From assembly GCA_021404525.1 (NCBI GenBank), contig JAAWWE010000005.1, positions 62,001 to 126,000 on the forward strand: DNA of 64,000 nucleotides, written 5' to 3'. Made by a program: the position numbers and the translations under genes. The stretch's first letter is position 1. Every line of letters starts with the position of its first letter. The DNA is from Rhodobiaceae bacterium. GTDB lineage: Bacteria; Pseudomonadota; Alphaproteobacteria; Parvibaculales; Parvibaculaceae. The notes beneath the pieces are model-generated. The model saw nothing but the letters and a program-made list of their open reading frames with translations. It was not told the origin of the DNA and ran no database searches. Positions 31,699 to 40,395 of the stretch are shown in pieces.

Positions 31699-32622
31699 TC
31701 AGAGAGACGCGAGGAATTGGTCTATCTGATCCATCACTTCCTGCTGTTCCAGGAGGACCGCTTTGCCGTGGCTGCCCCATCCCCCCGCATTGGTGAGAAC
31801 GGGGTGATCGGCAGGGGGTGACGGCAGCACGTGATAGGTGATGTTGGTGTTGCCGTCTGCCAACTCTTGAGAATAGCTCATCTGGGTTACGGGATCGCCC
31901 GGGTCCTGGATAAGAAGAATTGGCAAGGAAAGAGCTTTGCCCGTTTCCAGCGGACGTGGGCCGTCGCCGCCCAACCCAAAGAGGTTCGTTGCGCTCCAAA
32001 GCGTGGGACCGAGCAAGGGCTTGGGCAGTCCGAGGATGGCGTGCATGCCACCGAGCATCGCACTTTGGGGATCAAGCAATGGATCAATCAGGATGAGCGC
32101 CTTCATGCGATCGTCGCGTGCGGTTGCTTCGATGAGGGTTGCGCCTCCCATGGAAACGCCGGATCCAATGACGGGAATGCCGGGTGCAAGCTGGGCGATC
32201 ATGTCCAGTGCTGCCAGCACATCGCGATGTTCCTGTGCGCCAAAGGTGAGGCGTCCATCTTCCGACCTGTCAGACGCACCGTGGTTGCGCAGATCTATTG
32301 CCATCACATGGTGGCCGCGCTTCACAAGTTCGGCATAGTAGATGAGGCCGCCGGTGTGGAACTCTTCCTTGTTTCCGTTTGCTCCGTGAACATAAAGTAC
32401 AACAGACTGGGCGTTCTCAGCGGGCATCCACCAGGCGCTGAGCGACAATCCCTCGGGGGTAACGGGTATCGATACTTCGTCATAGTCTAGGCCGACATCA
32501 GCAGGGCCCGCTGTGAAGGGGGAGCTTTGTGCCTGCACGAGTTGGCTGGGCAGGACGCCGAGAAAGAGCACGGCCCAGATCAGGGCCAGGACCCCGATAG
32601 TCCCAAGGATGATCTTTTTCAT
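31699..32622 (-). CDS. Alpha/beta hydrolase with N-terminal membrane anchor
   Basis: The 307-residue product has one N-terminal hydrophobic helix (about 4-24) and then an alpha/beta hydrolase domain of the DUF/BAAT-like 'alpha/beta hydrolase 12' type: VLYVHGANGNKEE (oxyanion), nucleophile elbow GSGVSMGGA and the acid in ILLIQDPGDPVT, with a C-terminal histidine near ADHPV or GSHGKAVL. Substrate is unknown; the domain is presumably outside the cytoplasm. It follows a terminator after the methylsuccinyl-CoA dehydrogenase gene, so it is probably a separate unit. Confidence 0.82.
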   Translation of the reverse strand: MKKIILGTIGVLALIWAVLFLGVLPSQLVQAQSSPFTAGPADVGLDYDEVSIPVTPEGLSLSAWWMPAENAQSVVLYVHGANGNKEEFHTGGLIYYAELVKRGHHVMAIDLRNHGASDRSEDGRLTFGAQEHRDVLAALDMIAQLAPGIPVIGSGVSMGGATLIEATARDDRMKALILIDPLLDPQSAMLGGMHAILGLPKPLLGPTLWSATNLFGLGGDGPRPLETGKALSLPILLIQDPGDPVTQMSYSQELADGNTNITYHVLPSPPADHPVLTNAGGWGSHGKAVLLEQQEVMDQIDQFLASL

Positions 32623-32680
32623 ACGCGTTCTCCCATGCCTCTGTTGACGCGCAGAATGGGGGATACATGGCGTTCATCCA

Positions 32681-32711
32681 AGAAAAAACCGACCACGATT
32701 GCAGTCGGTTT
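32681..32711 (-). terminator. Rho-independent terminator after mcd
   Basis: On the minus strand AAACCGAC (32711 to 32704), a ten-base loop and GTCGGTTT (32693 to 32686) are followed by a run of T residues. It lies 23 bases past the stop of the methylsuccinyl-CoA dehydrogenase gene. Confidence 0.75.
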
Positions 32712-32733
32712 CACTGATGCAAGTGAATAGGGG

Positions 32734-34416
32734 TCAGTTCGTTGTGTCGAGAACCCTGCGGGCAATAACCTGCGCCTGAATTTCGGCAGCGCCTTCAAAG
32801 ATATTTAGGATGCGGGCATCGTTCATGACGCGGCTCACCGGGTATTCAAGTGCAAAGCCATTGCCGCCATGGATCTGCAGGGCATTGTCTGCTGCTGCCC
32901 AGGCAACGCGGGCTGCGAGGAGTTTTGCCATGCCTGCTTCCAGGTCACAGCGACGGCCTTCGTCCTTTTCCCGAGCTGCAAAATAGGTGAGTTGTCGGGT
33001 GACCATAAGCTCAATTGCCATGGAGGCAATTTTGCCGGAAACGCGCGGGAAGCTCATGATCGGCTTGCCGAACTGCATCCGCTCCTGTGCGTAGCGAAGG
33101 CCCAAATCCATTGCGCATTGTGCGACGCCGACGGCGCGCGCAGCGGTCTGGATGCGTGCAGATTCAAAAGTCTGCATGAGCTGTTTGAAGCCTTGGCCTT
33201 CGGCGCCGCCGAGCAGGTTCTCGGCCTTTACCTCAAAATTATCGAAGCCAATCTCATACTCTTTCATGCCGCGATAGCCGAGCACTTCGATCTCGCCGCC
33301 GCTCATGCCTTCTGCCGGGAAAGGTTCGGCATCATCACCGCGGGGTTTTTCAGCGAGCAACATTGAGAGGCCTTTATAGCCTGGCTCATCATTGGTGCGG
33401 CACAGCAGTGTCATTACATCGGCGCGTGCTGCGTGCGTGATCCAGGTCTTGTTGCCGGTGATTTTGTAGACGTCTCCTTCAAGACGGCCGCGGGTGCGCA
33501 AGCTTGCAAGATCTGACCCCGTATTGGGTTCGGTGAAGACTGCTGTGGGCAGGATTTCGCCGCTTGCGATTTTAGGAAGCCAATTGTTCTTCTGCTCGTC
33601 GGTGCCACCGCCCAGAATAAGTTCGGCCGCGATTTCGGACCGTGTGCCGAGCGAGCCGACGCCGATATACCCCCTTGAGAGCTCCTCGGAGACAACGCAC
33701 ATGCTTTCCTTGCCAAGGCCAAGTCCGCCAAACTCTTCGGGAATGGTGAGACCGAACACGCCAAGCTCAGCCATCTGAGAAAGGACATCCAGCGGGATGT
33801 ATTCATTCTTCAAGTGCCACTCATGCGCATGGGGGGTCACTTGTTCTTCCGCAAAACGACGCATCTGATCACGGACAGCGGTCAGTGTTTCGTCGAGCCC
33901 GCTGTCTCCATAAGTGGCTGCGCCGTCAGCCTCTGTGATGAGTTCAGAAATGCGTGCGCGGACGGCGGCTGTGTTTCCCATTTCACACAGGGTTTGCACT
34001 GCAGGCACCATCAGCATGCGCTGGTCGTCCTGAGTGAGGCCCAAGTCTTGTGGGCGTAAAATCTCGCCCTGGCTCATCGGGATGCCGCCATACATTTGCC
34101 AGAGATATTCTCCAAAGGCTGCCTGAACGAGCAGGGCTTCCAGCTCGCCAAAGCGACCTTCCCCCGACATGCGTTCTGCATAAGCGTGCAATTGACGCAG
34201 TGCCTCAACATAGGTCGCCAGCCAGGCGAGACCGTGGCTGGCAAACTGATCCTGCTCTAGAAGTGCTGGTTTCACCTTGCCATCTTCGCTGACCTGGGTC
34301 CGCACTGCCGCCGCTGCTCGCGCTAGCAATGCATCGGCGGCGCCCACGCCCTCAGCCGTGAGGCTGGTCAGATTGTCGAGGAGAAGGGTCGTGCGGGTTG
34401 CTTCAGCAAGGCTCAT
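32734..34416 (-). CDS. mcd: (2S)-methylsuccinyl-CoA dehydrogenase
   Basis: Mcd oxidises (2S)-methylsuccinyl-CoA to mesaconyl-CoA in the ethylmalonyl-CoA pathway, passing electrons to ETF. At 560 residues it is far longer than ordinary acyl-CoA dehydrogenases because of a roughly 150-residue N-terminal extension, the hallmark of Mcd. The core shows the FTEPNTGSDLASLRTRG flavin segment, KTWITHAARAD, RxQFGKPIMSFPRV and FEGAAEIQAQVIARRVL. The presence of ccr and ecm about 6-10 kb away supports the specific assignment. A terminator follows it. Confidence 0.92.
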   Translation of the reverse strand: MSLAEATRTTLLLDNLTSLTAEGVGAADALLARAAAAVRTQVSEDGKVKPALLEQDQFASHGLAWLATYVEALRQLHAYAERMSGEGRFGELEALLVQAAFGEYLWQMYGGIPMSQGEILRPQDLGLTQDDQRMLMVPAVQTLCEMGNTAAVRARISELITEADGAATYGDSGLDETLTAVRDQMRRFAEEQVTPHAHEWHLKNEYIPLDVLSQMAELGVFGLTIPEEFGGLGLGKESMCVVSEELSRGYIGVGSLGTRSEIAAELILGGGTDEQKNNWLPKIASGEILPTAVFTEPNTGSDLASLRTRGRLEGDVYKITGNKTWITHAARADVMTLLCRTNDEPGYKGLSMLLAEKPRGDDAEPFPAEGMSGGEIEVLGYRGMKEYEIGFDNFEVKAENLLGGAEGQGFKQLMQTFESARIQTAARAVGVAQCAMDLGLRYAQERMQFGKPIMSFPRVSGKIASMAIELMVTRQLTYFAAREKDEGRRCDLEAGMAKLLAARVAWAAADNALQIHGGNGFALEYPVSRVMNDARILNIFEGAAEIQAQVIARRVLDTTN

Positions 34417-34599
34417 TCAAATCACCAGATGTCGGAAAAGTCGAAACGTGTAAATCGGCGCGCAGTCTAGCGCTTTAGGTGTTGAAATACGACTCACGAC
34501 CCAAAAAGCAAGTCGGGAGTTGTGTCGGGGCGTGTCAATCCGTCGCATTTCTGTCAGACTTTGGATCGCACAGGCGATTACCGCCGTTTTGGAGGCTCT

Positions 34600-35931
34600 A
34601 TGAAACATCTCTTTCCACGTCGTCCCTTTCTGCCAGGCCGCCGATCTTTTGCTGCTGGGCTCACAGGGCTTGCCGCGCTGGGTCCTATTCGCCTGGCACG
34701 CGCTTCCGGGAACCCCAAGGTCGTGGTTATCGGGGCGGGGGTTGCAGGCTTGTCAGCTTCCAAGACATTGAGTGCCGAAGGTGTGGACCATGTGGTGATT
34801 GAGGCCAGCGATCGAATTGGTGGGCGCATCTATACAGAGAGTACGACGTTTGGAACGCCCTGTGATGTCGGCGCGCACTGGTTGCACAATGGGGAGACGA
34901 ACCCGCTGGTTCCATTTGCGCGGAGATCTGGCATTGAGGTCTATGAAGCTGGCGAAGTTGAGGGCCTGTTTGCCGGGGGTCGATGGCTTGAGGGTGACGC
35001 GGAAGAAGAGATCTGGGACGAGGTCGATGATGCAGAGTCGGCGATCAACCGAGCGGTTGATCGGGACCGTGATGTTTCTCTGCGGTCTGTGATGGATAGT
35101 GACACGAGTCCGCTCGCGGCTTTCCTTGTAGGTGCCTATGAACACGCGGCCTCGGTAGGGTCCCTGTCGACGATTGATTGGGATCGGCAGGAAGAAGGCA
35201 CGGATATGTTCCACGACGGCGCGCTTGGCTCTCTGGCGGCGGCGTGGGGGGCAGACGTGCCGGTTCAATTCAACACGGCTGCGACCCGCGTTGATTGGTC
35301 AAGCCGTGGCGTGAAGGTCCAAACATCTTCGGGAACCATTGAGGCTGATGCAGTGATCGTCACTGTGCCAACCTCCGTGCTTGCGAAAGGAGCGATCAAG
35401 TTCGGGCCGGACCTTCCGCGGGAAACCTCCAGAGCGATCAGCGATCTCCCTCTTGGATCTTATAATCACATAGTTCTTCAAATGACCGGAAACCTGTTCG
35501 AGGTCGAAGAAGACACAATGCTCTGTTACGCCGGGAATGGCGGTACCGCAGGGCTGCTCGTGAATGCGGGTGGCTCCGGTCTTACCTATTTTGATGTTGC
35601 AGGCGACTTTGGCGCGAAGCTCACCCGGCAGGGTGAAGGCGCGATGGTGGAGTTTGCACGCGCCGCGCTGCAAGACATGTTGGGTGGCGAAGGGTTGACG
35701 AGCCTGACAAAGGCAAAAGCCTTTCCATGGGAAGCGAACCCGCTTGCTGGCGGCGCCTATACTGCGGCACGGCCGGGCCGTGCGCGGGCGAGAGAAAGGC
35801 TGAAAAGGCCTGTTGCGGATCGTTTGTTTTTTGCAGGTGAGGCAACAAGCATCTCAAAGCCAGCGACCCTTGATGGCGCGATTGCGGAAGGTGCCCGCGC
35901 TGCCCGGGTTGCCGCAGACGAGGTGACTTAA
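34600..35931 (+). CDS. Tat-exported flavin monoamine oxidase family protein
   Basis: The 443-residue FAD protein oxidises an amine or amino acid of unknown identity. A twin-arginine type leader (RRPFLPGRRSFAAGLTG) precedes the Rossmann motif VVVIGAGVAGLSASKTL and the DRIGGRIY segment; the C-terminal FAD closure FFAGEATSI...TLDGAIAEGARAA is complete. GGAGG lies at good distance before ATG 34600, so the longer frame from 34522 is unlikely. It diverges from mcd and is followed by the cytochrome P460 gene after a 130-base gap with a palindrome. Confidence 0.88.
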   Translation: MKHLFPRRPFLPGRRSFAAGLTGLAALGPIRLARASGNPKVVVIGAGVAGLSASKTLSAEGVDHVVIEASDRIGGRIYTESTTFGTPCDVGAHWLHNGETNPLVPFARRSGIEVYEAGEVEGLFAGGRWLEGDAEEEIWDEVDDAESAINRAVDRDRDVSLRSVMDSDTSPLAAFLVGAYEHAASVGSLSTIDWDRQEEGTDMFHDGALGSLAAAWGADVPVQFNTAATRVDWSSRGVKVQTSSGTIEADAVIVTVPTSVLAKGAIKFGPDLPRETSRAISDLPLGSYNHIVLQMTGNLFEVEEDTMLCYAGNGGTAGLLVNAGGSGLTYFDVAGDFGAKLTRQGEGAMVEFARAALQDMLGGEGLTSLTKAKAFPWEANPLAGGAYTAARPGRARARERLKRPVADRLFFAGEATSISKPATLDGAIAEGARAARVAADEVT

Positions 35932-36017
35932 GCCCCAGGCCTCTCCGCTCAGGCGTTTGCTTCACGAAAATGTCAGTTCTCAACAGGGTCTCCTGCGGGT
36001 AATTGCCAACGCAAATG

Positions 36018-36035
36018 GGAAACAGATCTGTTTCC
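36018..36035. promoter_or_regulatory. Perfect 18-base palindrome upstream of cytochrome P460 gene
   Basis: GGAAACAGATCTGTTTCC is self-complementary over its full 18 bases and lies 30 bases before the cytochrome P460 start, where an operator overlapping the promoter would be expected. No T-run follows, so it is not a typical terminator of the upstream oxidase gene. The cognate regulator is not identifiable; the nearest regulator gene is the LysR gene at 36.7-37.6 kb. Confidence 0.5.
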
Positions 36036-36065
36036 TTGCGGGTCAATTAGGCAAAGGAGATCGTG

Positions 36066-36659
36066 ATGAAGAAACCAGTTGGTAGAACCGGTGCTCTAGT
36101 GATGCTTGGGTTGATTGTCTTCGGCGCAAGTGCGCGCGCTGAAGACAGTCCGGCTGTTGAGGCGATGCACTTAGGCGAAGGTGAAGGGCGCATTGTTGAT
36201 CCTGAATTAGCAGTCCCGTCTGAGAACTATCGAGAGGAGTGGGTGTTTCTCGGGGCATTCTCTGTTCTGGCGGACGAGCCGGAAGAGGGCGCGAAAGAGA
36301 TGCATGCGGTTTATGCGGAACAAGAAGCTGTTCGAGCCTACCTAGATGCAGGCTCCTTCCCTGACGGCGCAAAGATCGTCAAAGATGTCTTTGAGACCGA
36401 AACTGCCTATCTGACAACAGGCACTGCAAGCTATGCGCGCGAGCTTGCGGGTCGGTTTGTGATGGTGAAGGACAGCCAAAACACAAAGGCTGATCAGTCT
36501 CCGTTGTGGGGGCATGGCTGGGGCTGGGCTTTTTACGAAGGTACTGAAACACGGCACACCATTACCACTGACTATGAAAGCGATTGCCTTGGGTGTCATC
36601 AGCCCGCGCAGGAAACCGACTACCTCTATACACAAGGATACCCTCTTCTAGCGCGCTAA
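36066..36659 (+). CDS. Cytochrome P460 family c-type cytochrome
   Basis: Cytochrome P460 proteins are periplasmic haem proteins; studied members oxidise hydroxylamine or bind NO, but the wider family is mostly uncharacterised. The 197-residue product has an N-terminal signal peptide (to about residue 25, FGASARA), a P460 domain with EYREEWVFLGAF-like start, and the haem-attachment motif CLGCH near the C-terminus. AAGGAG lies seven bases before ATG 36066; the GTG at 36063 is a less likely start. Confidence 0.85.
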   Translation: MKKPVGRTGALVMLGLIVFGASARAEDSPAVEAMHLGEGEGRIVDPELAVPSENYREEWVFLGAFSVLADEPEEGAKEMHAVYAEQEAVRAYLDAGSFPDGAKIVKDVFETETAYLTTGTASYARELAGRFVMVKDSQNTKADQSPLWGHGWGWAFYEGTETRHTITTDYESDCLGCHQPAQETDYLYTQGYPLLAR

Positions 36660-36694
36660 GGAGTCAAACAGCCATGCAGAGGATGTGTGGTTGT

Positions 36695-37624
36695 TTATTC
36701 TGCGGCGGACAGCAGTTCAGGTTTTTTTGTGTTGGCGGTGAAATCGTTCATTTCGGACAGAATCCAGTCCCGAAAGACGCGCACCTTTTCTAAGGCGGTG
36801 TCTTCTGGCCGATGGGCGAGATAGTAAGCCGTGCCGCCGCGCCCATCTGTTTGGAAAGGTTCCACCAGTTGAGATCCGGCGAGGGTACGCTCCGCCAGGG
36901 GAGACATGGAGAGGGCGACGCCCTGTCCCAAAAGTGCCGCTTCCAGACCGCCTGGAATCGTGTCGACCCAAAGGTCGTCTGCCGGCTGCAGATCTTCGAT
37001 GCCTTGAAGCGCTAACCAGTCCCGCCATCCGTTCGGCCGCGGTGTGCAATGGATGAACGTATGGCGTGTCAGATCGGCAAGCGAATTGATGTCTTCTGCG
37101 ATCTCGCGCGTGCAGAGCAAGATGGGTTTGGTGTCCAGCAGTTTAGCCGTGCCCGGCCCTGTCGGCGGGACCCGCATATTACGGATTCCCATGTCGATAT
37201 TGTCGGTGTGGAAGTTGGCGACGCTGCTTTCCGTTGAGATGCTGACATCGATATGGGGATATTTTTTTCGAAACTTAGGCAAGCGCGGAATGAGAATGGT
37301 GCTTGCAAAGAGCGGCAGGACGGACAGTCGCAAAACGGTGGCTTCTGGTTTGGATTTTAGCTCAGCTGTAGCTGCAGCCAGGTCCGCAAAGACACTATCG
37401 ACTGTTGTTTTGTAGGTGCGGCCTGCTTCAGTCAGGGCAAGGGCGCGGGTCTGTCGACGAAAGAGCGGTGTTCCCAGCGCATGCTCCAATGCTTTTATCC
37501 GATGGCTCACGGCAGATGGTGTCAGGTTTAGGGCTTCAGCTGCTTCCTTAAAGCTCAGTGTCTTCGCGGCATGGTGAAAGGCGTGCAGGCTGGTCAGCGG
37601 TGGTAGCTCTGATCGGTGAGGCAT
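36695..37624 (-). CDS. LysR family transcriptional regulator (GcvA-like)
   Basis: The product (309 residues) starts MPHRSELPPLTSLHAFHHAAKTLSF and has the LysR HTH with SFKEAAEALNLTPSAVSHRIKALE (near 25-48), followed by a substrate-binding domain of two alpha/beta lobes. The ALRLTPSAVSH style resembles GcvA-like members. AAGGAG precedes ATG 37624 by seven bases; the ATG at 37651 is poorer. It converges with the cytochrome P460 gene, whose regulator it could be, but no divergent target is apparent. Confidence 0.88.
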   Translation of the reverse strand: MPHRSELPPLTSLHAFHHAAKTLSFKEAAEALNLTPSAVSHRIKALEHALGTPLFRRQTRALALTEAGRTYKTTVDSVFADLAAATAELKSKPEATVLRLSVLPLFASTILIPRLPKFRKKYPHIDVSISTESSVANFHTDNIDMGIRNMRVPPTGPGTAKLLDTKPILLCTREIAEDINSLADLTRHTFIHCTPRPNGWRDWLALQGIEDLQPADDLWVDTIPGGLEAALLGQGVALSMSPLAERTLAGSQLVEPFQTDGRGGTAYYLAHRPEDTALEKVRVFRDWILSEMNDFTANTKKPELLSAAE

Positions 37625-37747
37625 GGCGAGGCTCCTTCTCTTCTTCCACAAAGTAGGGAGCGCATGCCTGAATCACATTCACCTATCTTCGCAAAGGCTC
37701 CTGCGTAAATTGAGATGTGGGCGCTTTCCCCGGTAAGTGTTGACCGG

Positions 37748-38731
37748 TTAAGCTTTGTTAAACCGCAGCCTGTGCTGGGTTGGCGTGGTGCCGACCCAGG
37801 CTGAAAAAGCGCGGCGAAACGTGTTTTCGTCCGCATAGCCAATTTCTGCACCGATCTCCGACACGCTCTTTTTTGTTGTTTCGATAAGGCGCATAGCCTC
37901 CTCCATGCGAATACGTTGAATGAACTCCTGTGGCGTCTGTTGGTGCAGGCGTGAAAGACGACGGTGCAAAGTTCTCGGCGACATATTCAGATGAGAGGCT
38001 AGGCCGCCAACGCTGGCTTCATTGGCGATCTGTTGTCTTACCCAAGTTTCGGCTTTTTCGACGAACGGGTCTCTGCTCATGAAGTGCCACGGTATGGCGT
38101 AAGGGCGCTGTGATGTGCGGCCGCCATCAACCACCATAAACTTGGCGCACAGATGCGCTATTTGAGGGTCTGCCAGCCGACCGATCACATGCAGCGCCAG
38201 GTCAAGATAGGACGTTCCTGCTGCAGAAGTAATCACAGACCCTGTATCCACTACTATCTCATTTGACCGCAACTCAATGGCGGGATAGCGCTCTGAGAAA
38301 GTGGAGGCCAGCCACCATGTCGTTGTTGCCTGTCGTCCATCGAGGATACCTGCTTCTGCCAATAAGAATGTTCCCGTGCAGGATCCGGTTGTGATCTTTT
38401 GAGGATCGGGAGCGCGCGCAAGAAGGCTGATCAGCGAACGCAACGAGGTCAGTGTTTCACCCACATCGCCAACCGCCTCAATTCCGATGCCGGAGATCAT
38501 CAGGACGTCTGCATCCGTGTGGTCTTCAAGTGCTCCGCCGGAGGCAATCTCATGGCCGTTGGATGCCGTCACCATGGCGCCGCCTGGTGTCAAAACCTTC
38601 GTCTTGAACAAGGCGTCGCGGCCGCCGGTTTGACGCTTGATCGCATTCGCCGTGCTGAACAGGTCTGCAAGGGCATGCACGCTAGATCCAATGCAGCCTT
38701 CGAAGGCGACCAGACCGATTGTTTTTGTCAT
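37748..38731 (-). CDS. GlxA-type regulator (DJ-1/PfpI plus AraC HTH)
   Basis: The 327-residue protein has an N-terminal DJ-1/PfpI-like domain (residues about 1-180, with the ITTGSCTGTFLLAEAGIL elbow bearing its cysteine) and a C-terminal AraC/XylS HTH pair ending SEIGAEIGYADENTFRRAFSAWVGTTPTQHR. Such GlxA-family regulators often control amine, glycine-betaine or amino acid metabolism. It diverges from the MAPEG gene with a 104-base gap and may control that gene, though no operator is evident beyond a short GTCT-AATC-AGAC repeat. Confidence 0.9.
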   Translation of the reverse strand: MTKTIGLVAFEGCIGSSVHALADLFSTANAIKRQTGGRDALFKTKVLTPGGAMVTASNGHEIASGGALEDHTDADVLMISGIGIEAVGDVGETLTSLRSLISLLARAPDPQKITTGSCTGTFLLAEAGILDGRQATTTWWLASTFSERYPAIELRSNEIVVDTGSVITSAAGTSYLDLALHVIGRLADPQIAHLCAKFMVVDGGRTSQRPYAIPWHFMSRDPFVEKAETWVRQQIANEASVGGLASHLNMSPRTLHRRLSRLHQQTPQEFIQRIRMEEAMRLIETTKKSVSEIGAEIGYADENTFRRAFSAWVGTTPTQHRLRFNKA

Positions 38732-38835
38732 GATATGACCGATTTTGCATTTAAAGTGTCTAATCAGACGATATTGCCATCATCTCTGTCTGTCTAGGGT
38801 CCCTCACCTCACACAACCCGAAAGGACCTTTCCCT

Positions 38836-39225
38836 ATGACCCTCGAACTTTGGATATTGCTTGCCACCCTCGCTTTGGCGCTCTTTATCACCAGCGTGCC
38901 GCTGTTTCGTGCCATGCGGCAGCAATGGGGCTTTAAGGCAATGTTGGGTGCAAGGGATGACGTGCCGCCACTGACGGGATGGGGCGGACGGGTTGTCAGG
39001 GCTTACGCCAACTTGATGGACAATCTGGTTTATTTTGCCGTGGTGGTTCTCACTGCGCATGTTGTCGGTGTGTCCAATGAGATGACGGCACTTGGAGCTC
39101 TCATTTTCTTTGTCTGTCGTGTGGCGCACGCCTTTTTCTATATCGCTGGCGTTTCGGTCCTCAGGACAGTCGCCTATCTCGGCGGTGTCGGTGGCATCGG
39201 TCTCGTGGCAGCGCAGCTCTTCTAG
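38836..39225 (+). CDS. MAPEG family membrane protein
   Basis: MAPEG proteins are small four-helix membrane enzymes, often glutathione-dependent; bacterial members are mostly uncharacterised. The 129-residue product has four hydrophobic helices (about 3-22, 60-78, 86-104 and 108-127) and the VRAYANLMDNLVYFAV and VCRVAHAFFYIAG segments typical of the family, with Arg-His in the third loop. AAGGAC precedes the ATG. It diverges from the GlxA-type regulator. Confidence 0.85.
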   Translation: MTLELWILLATLALALFITSVPLFRAMRQQWGFKAMLGARDDVPPLTGWGGRVVRAYANLMDNLVYFAVVVLTAHVVGVSNEMTALGALIFFVCRVAHAFFYIAGVSVLRTVAYLGGVGGIGLVAAQLF

Positions 39226-39335
39226 ATCCGACGTGACAGGTGAGTGAGTTTCATCCATCACGCATTTTGATCGTTTGTCGACGTGGCAGACCCGTGAGAA
39301 TTTTCTGAAAACGAATACAGACAATTGGAGTGGTC

Positions 39336-40376
39336 ATGCGCCAGTTAACCTTTATTGAACCGGGGAAGCTTGAATGGTGGGATGTGCCTGCTCCCAAAAT
39401 TGCTGCAGGGACTGATGCTATTGTGCGGCCGCTTGCCGTGGCGCGGTGCGATCTGGACTATTCCACGATCATTGGGAGTGGATTGCAGGGTGGGCCGTTC
39501 GCCTTTGGCCATGAGACGGCAGGCGAGGTTGTCGAGGTTGGCGATCTGGTCACTTCCGTGAAGGTGGGTGACAAGGTCATTGTGCCTTTCCAGATTTCCT
39601 GTGGCACGTGTGACAATTGCCGTCAGGGTTGGACCAATTCCTGCAAATCAGTCACCCGGGGTGCGGTTTATGGCATGAAGCCGATCTGTGGCGAGGAGTT
39701 TGGCGGCGCCCTGTCCGAATTCATGCATGTCCCGTTTGCCGACCATATGCTTGTGCCTCTTCCTGAAAATGTGCGTCCGGAAGTACTTGCGGGCGGGTCT
39801 GACAATATTGCGGATGCCTGGCGCACGGTCGCGCCTTACATGGATCGGTATGAATACGCGTCGGTGCTTGTGATTGGCAGCGGGCGGGGTGTCAGCATCT
39901 ATGCAGTGCAAGTGGCTCTGGCGCGCGGGGCGAGCCGGGTACTCTATGCAGAAATAGGCAAAGGTAGCGAAGCGATGCGTCTTGCCCAGGAAATGGGAGC
40001 AGAAACGCAGCTTGTCCCCTCACCGGCCGATCTCAAGTCGCTTGGATCGTTTAACATCACCGTGGACTCGTCCGGTGATCTGGAGGCAATGAAACTGGCG
40101 GTGAGATCCACTGGCGCGAACGGGACCTGCACAAGTATCTCTGTCTTCTTCGACAATGCAGTGCCGTTCCCCATGATGTCCATGTACACAAAAGGCATCA
40201 GCTTCCATACATCACGGGTGCAGGGCCGCGCGCTTCTTCCTCAGATCGTCGAAGACGTGAAGTGTGGGCACTTCCACCCAGAGAAAGTCACCAGTCGTGA
40301 GGTTGCGTTCTCTGACGCCGCCGAGGCCATGGACGACCCGGCGCCCAAGATCGTGTTCACCAACGACTGGGTGTGA
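39336..40376 (+). CDS. Zinc-dependent alcohol dehydrogenase family protein
   Basis: This 346-residue medium-chain dehydrogenase/reductase has the catalytic zinc motif GHETAGEVVEVG, the structural-zinc cysteines in SCGTCDNCRQGWTNSC and a Rossmann domain starting VLVIGSGRGVSIYAV. Substrate (primary or secondary alcohol, or polyol) cannot be determined. GGAG lies five bases before ATG 39336; a GTG two codons earlier is the alternative start. It converges with ccr, 19 bases between the stops. An alcohol dehydrogenase downstream of an ethylmalonyl-pathway gene would fit oxidation of short alcohols. Confidence 0.87.
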   Translation: MRQLTFIEPGKLEWWDVPAPKIAAGTDAIVRPLAVARCDLDYSTIIGSGLQGGPFAFGHETAGEVVEVGDLVTSVKVGDKVIVPFQISCGTCDNCRQGWTNSCKSVTRGAVYGMKPICGEEFGGALSEFMHVPFADHMLVPLPENVRPEVLAGGSDNIADAWRTVAPYMDRYEYASVLVIGSGRGVSIYAVQVALARGASRVLYAEIGKGSEAMRLAQEMGAETQLVPSPADLKSLGSFNITVDSSGDLEAMKLAVRSTGANGTCTSISVFFDNAVPFPMMSMYTKGISFHTSRVQGRALLPQIVEDVKCGHFHPEKVTSREVAFSDAAEAMDDPAPKIVFTNDWV

Positions 40377-40395
40377 CCCAATTAGGGGGGCAGGG

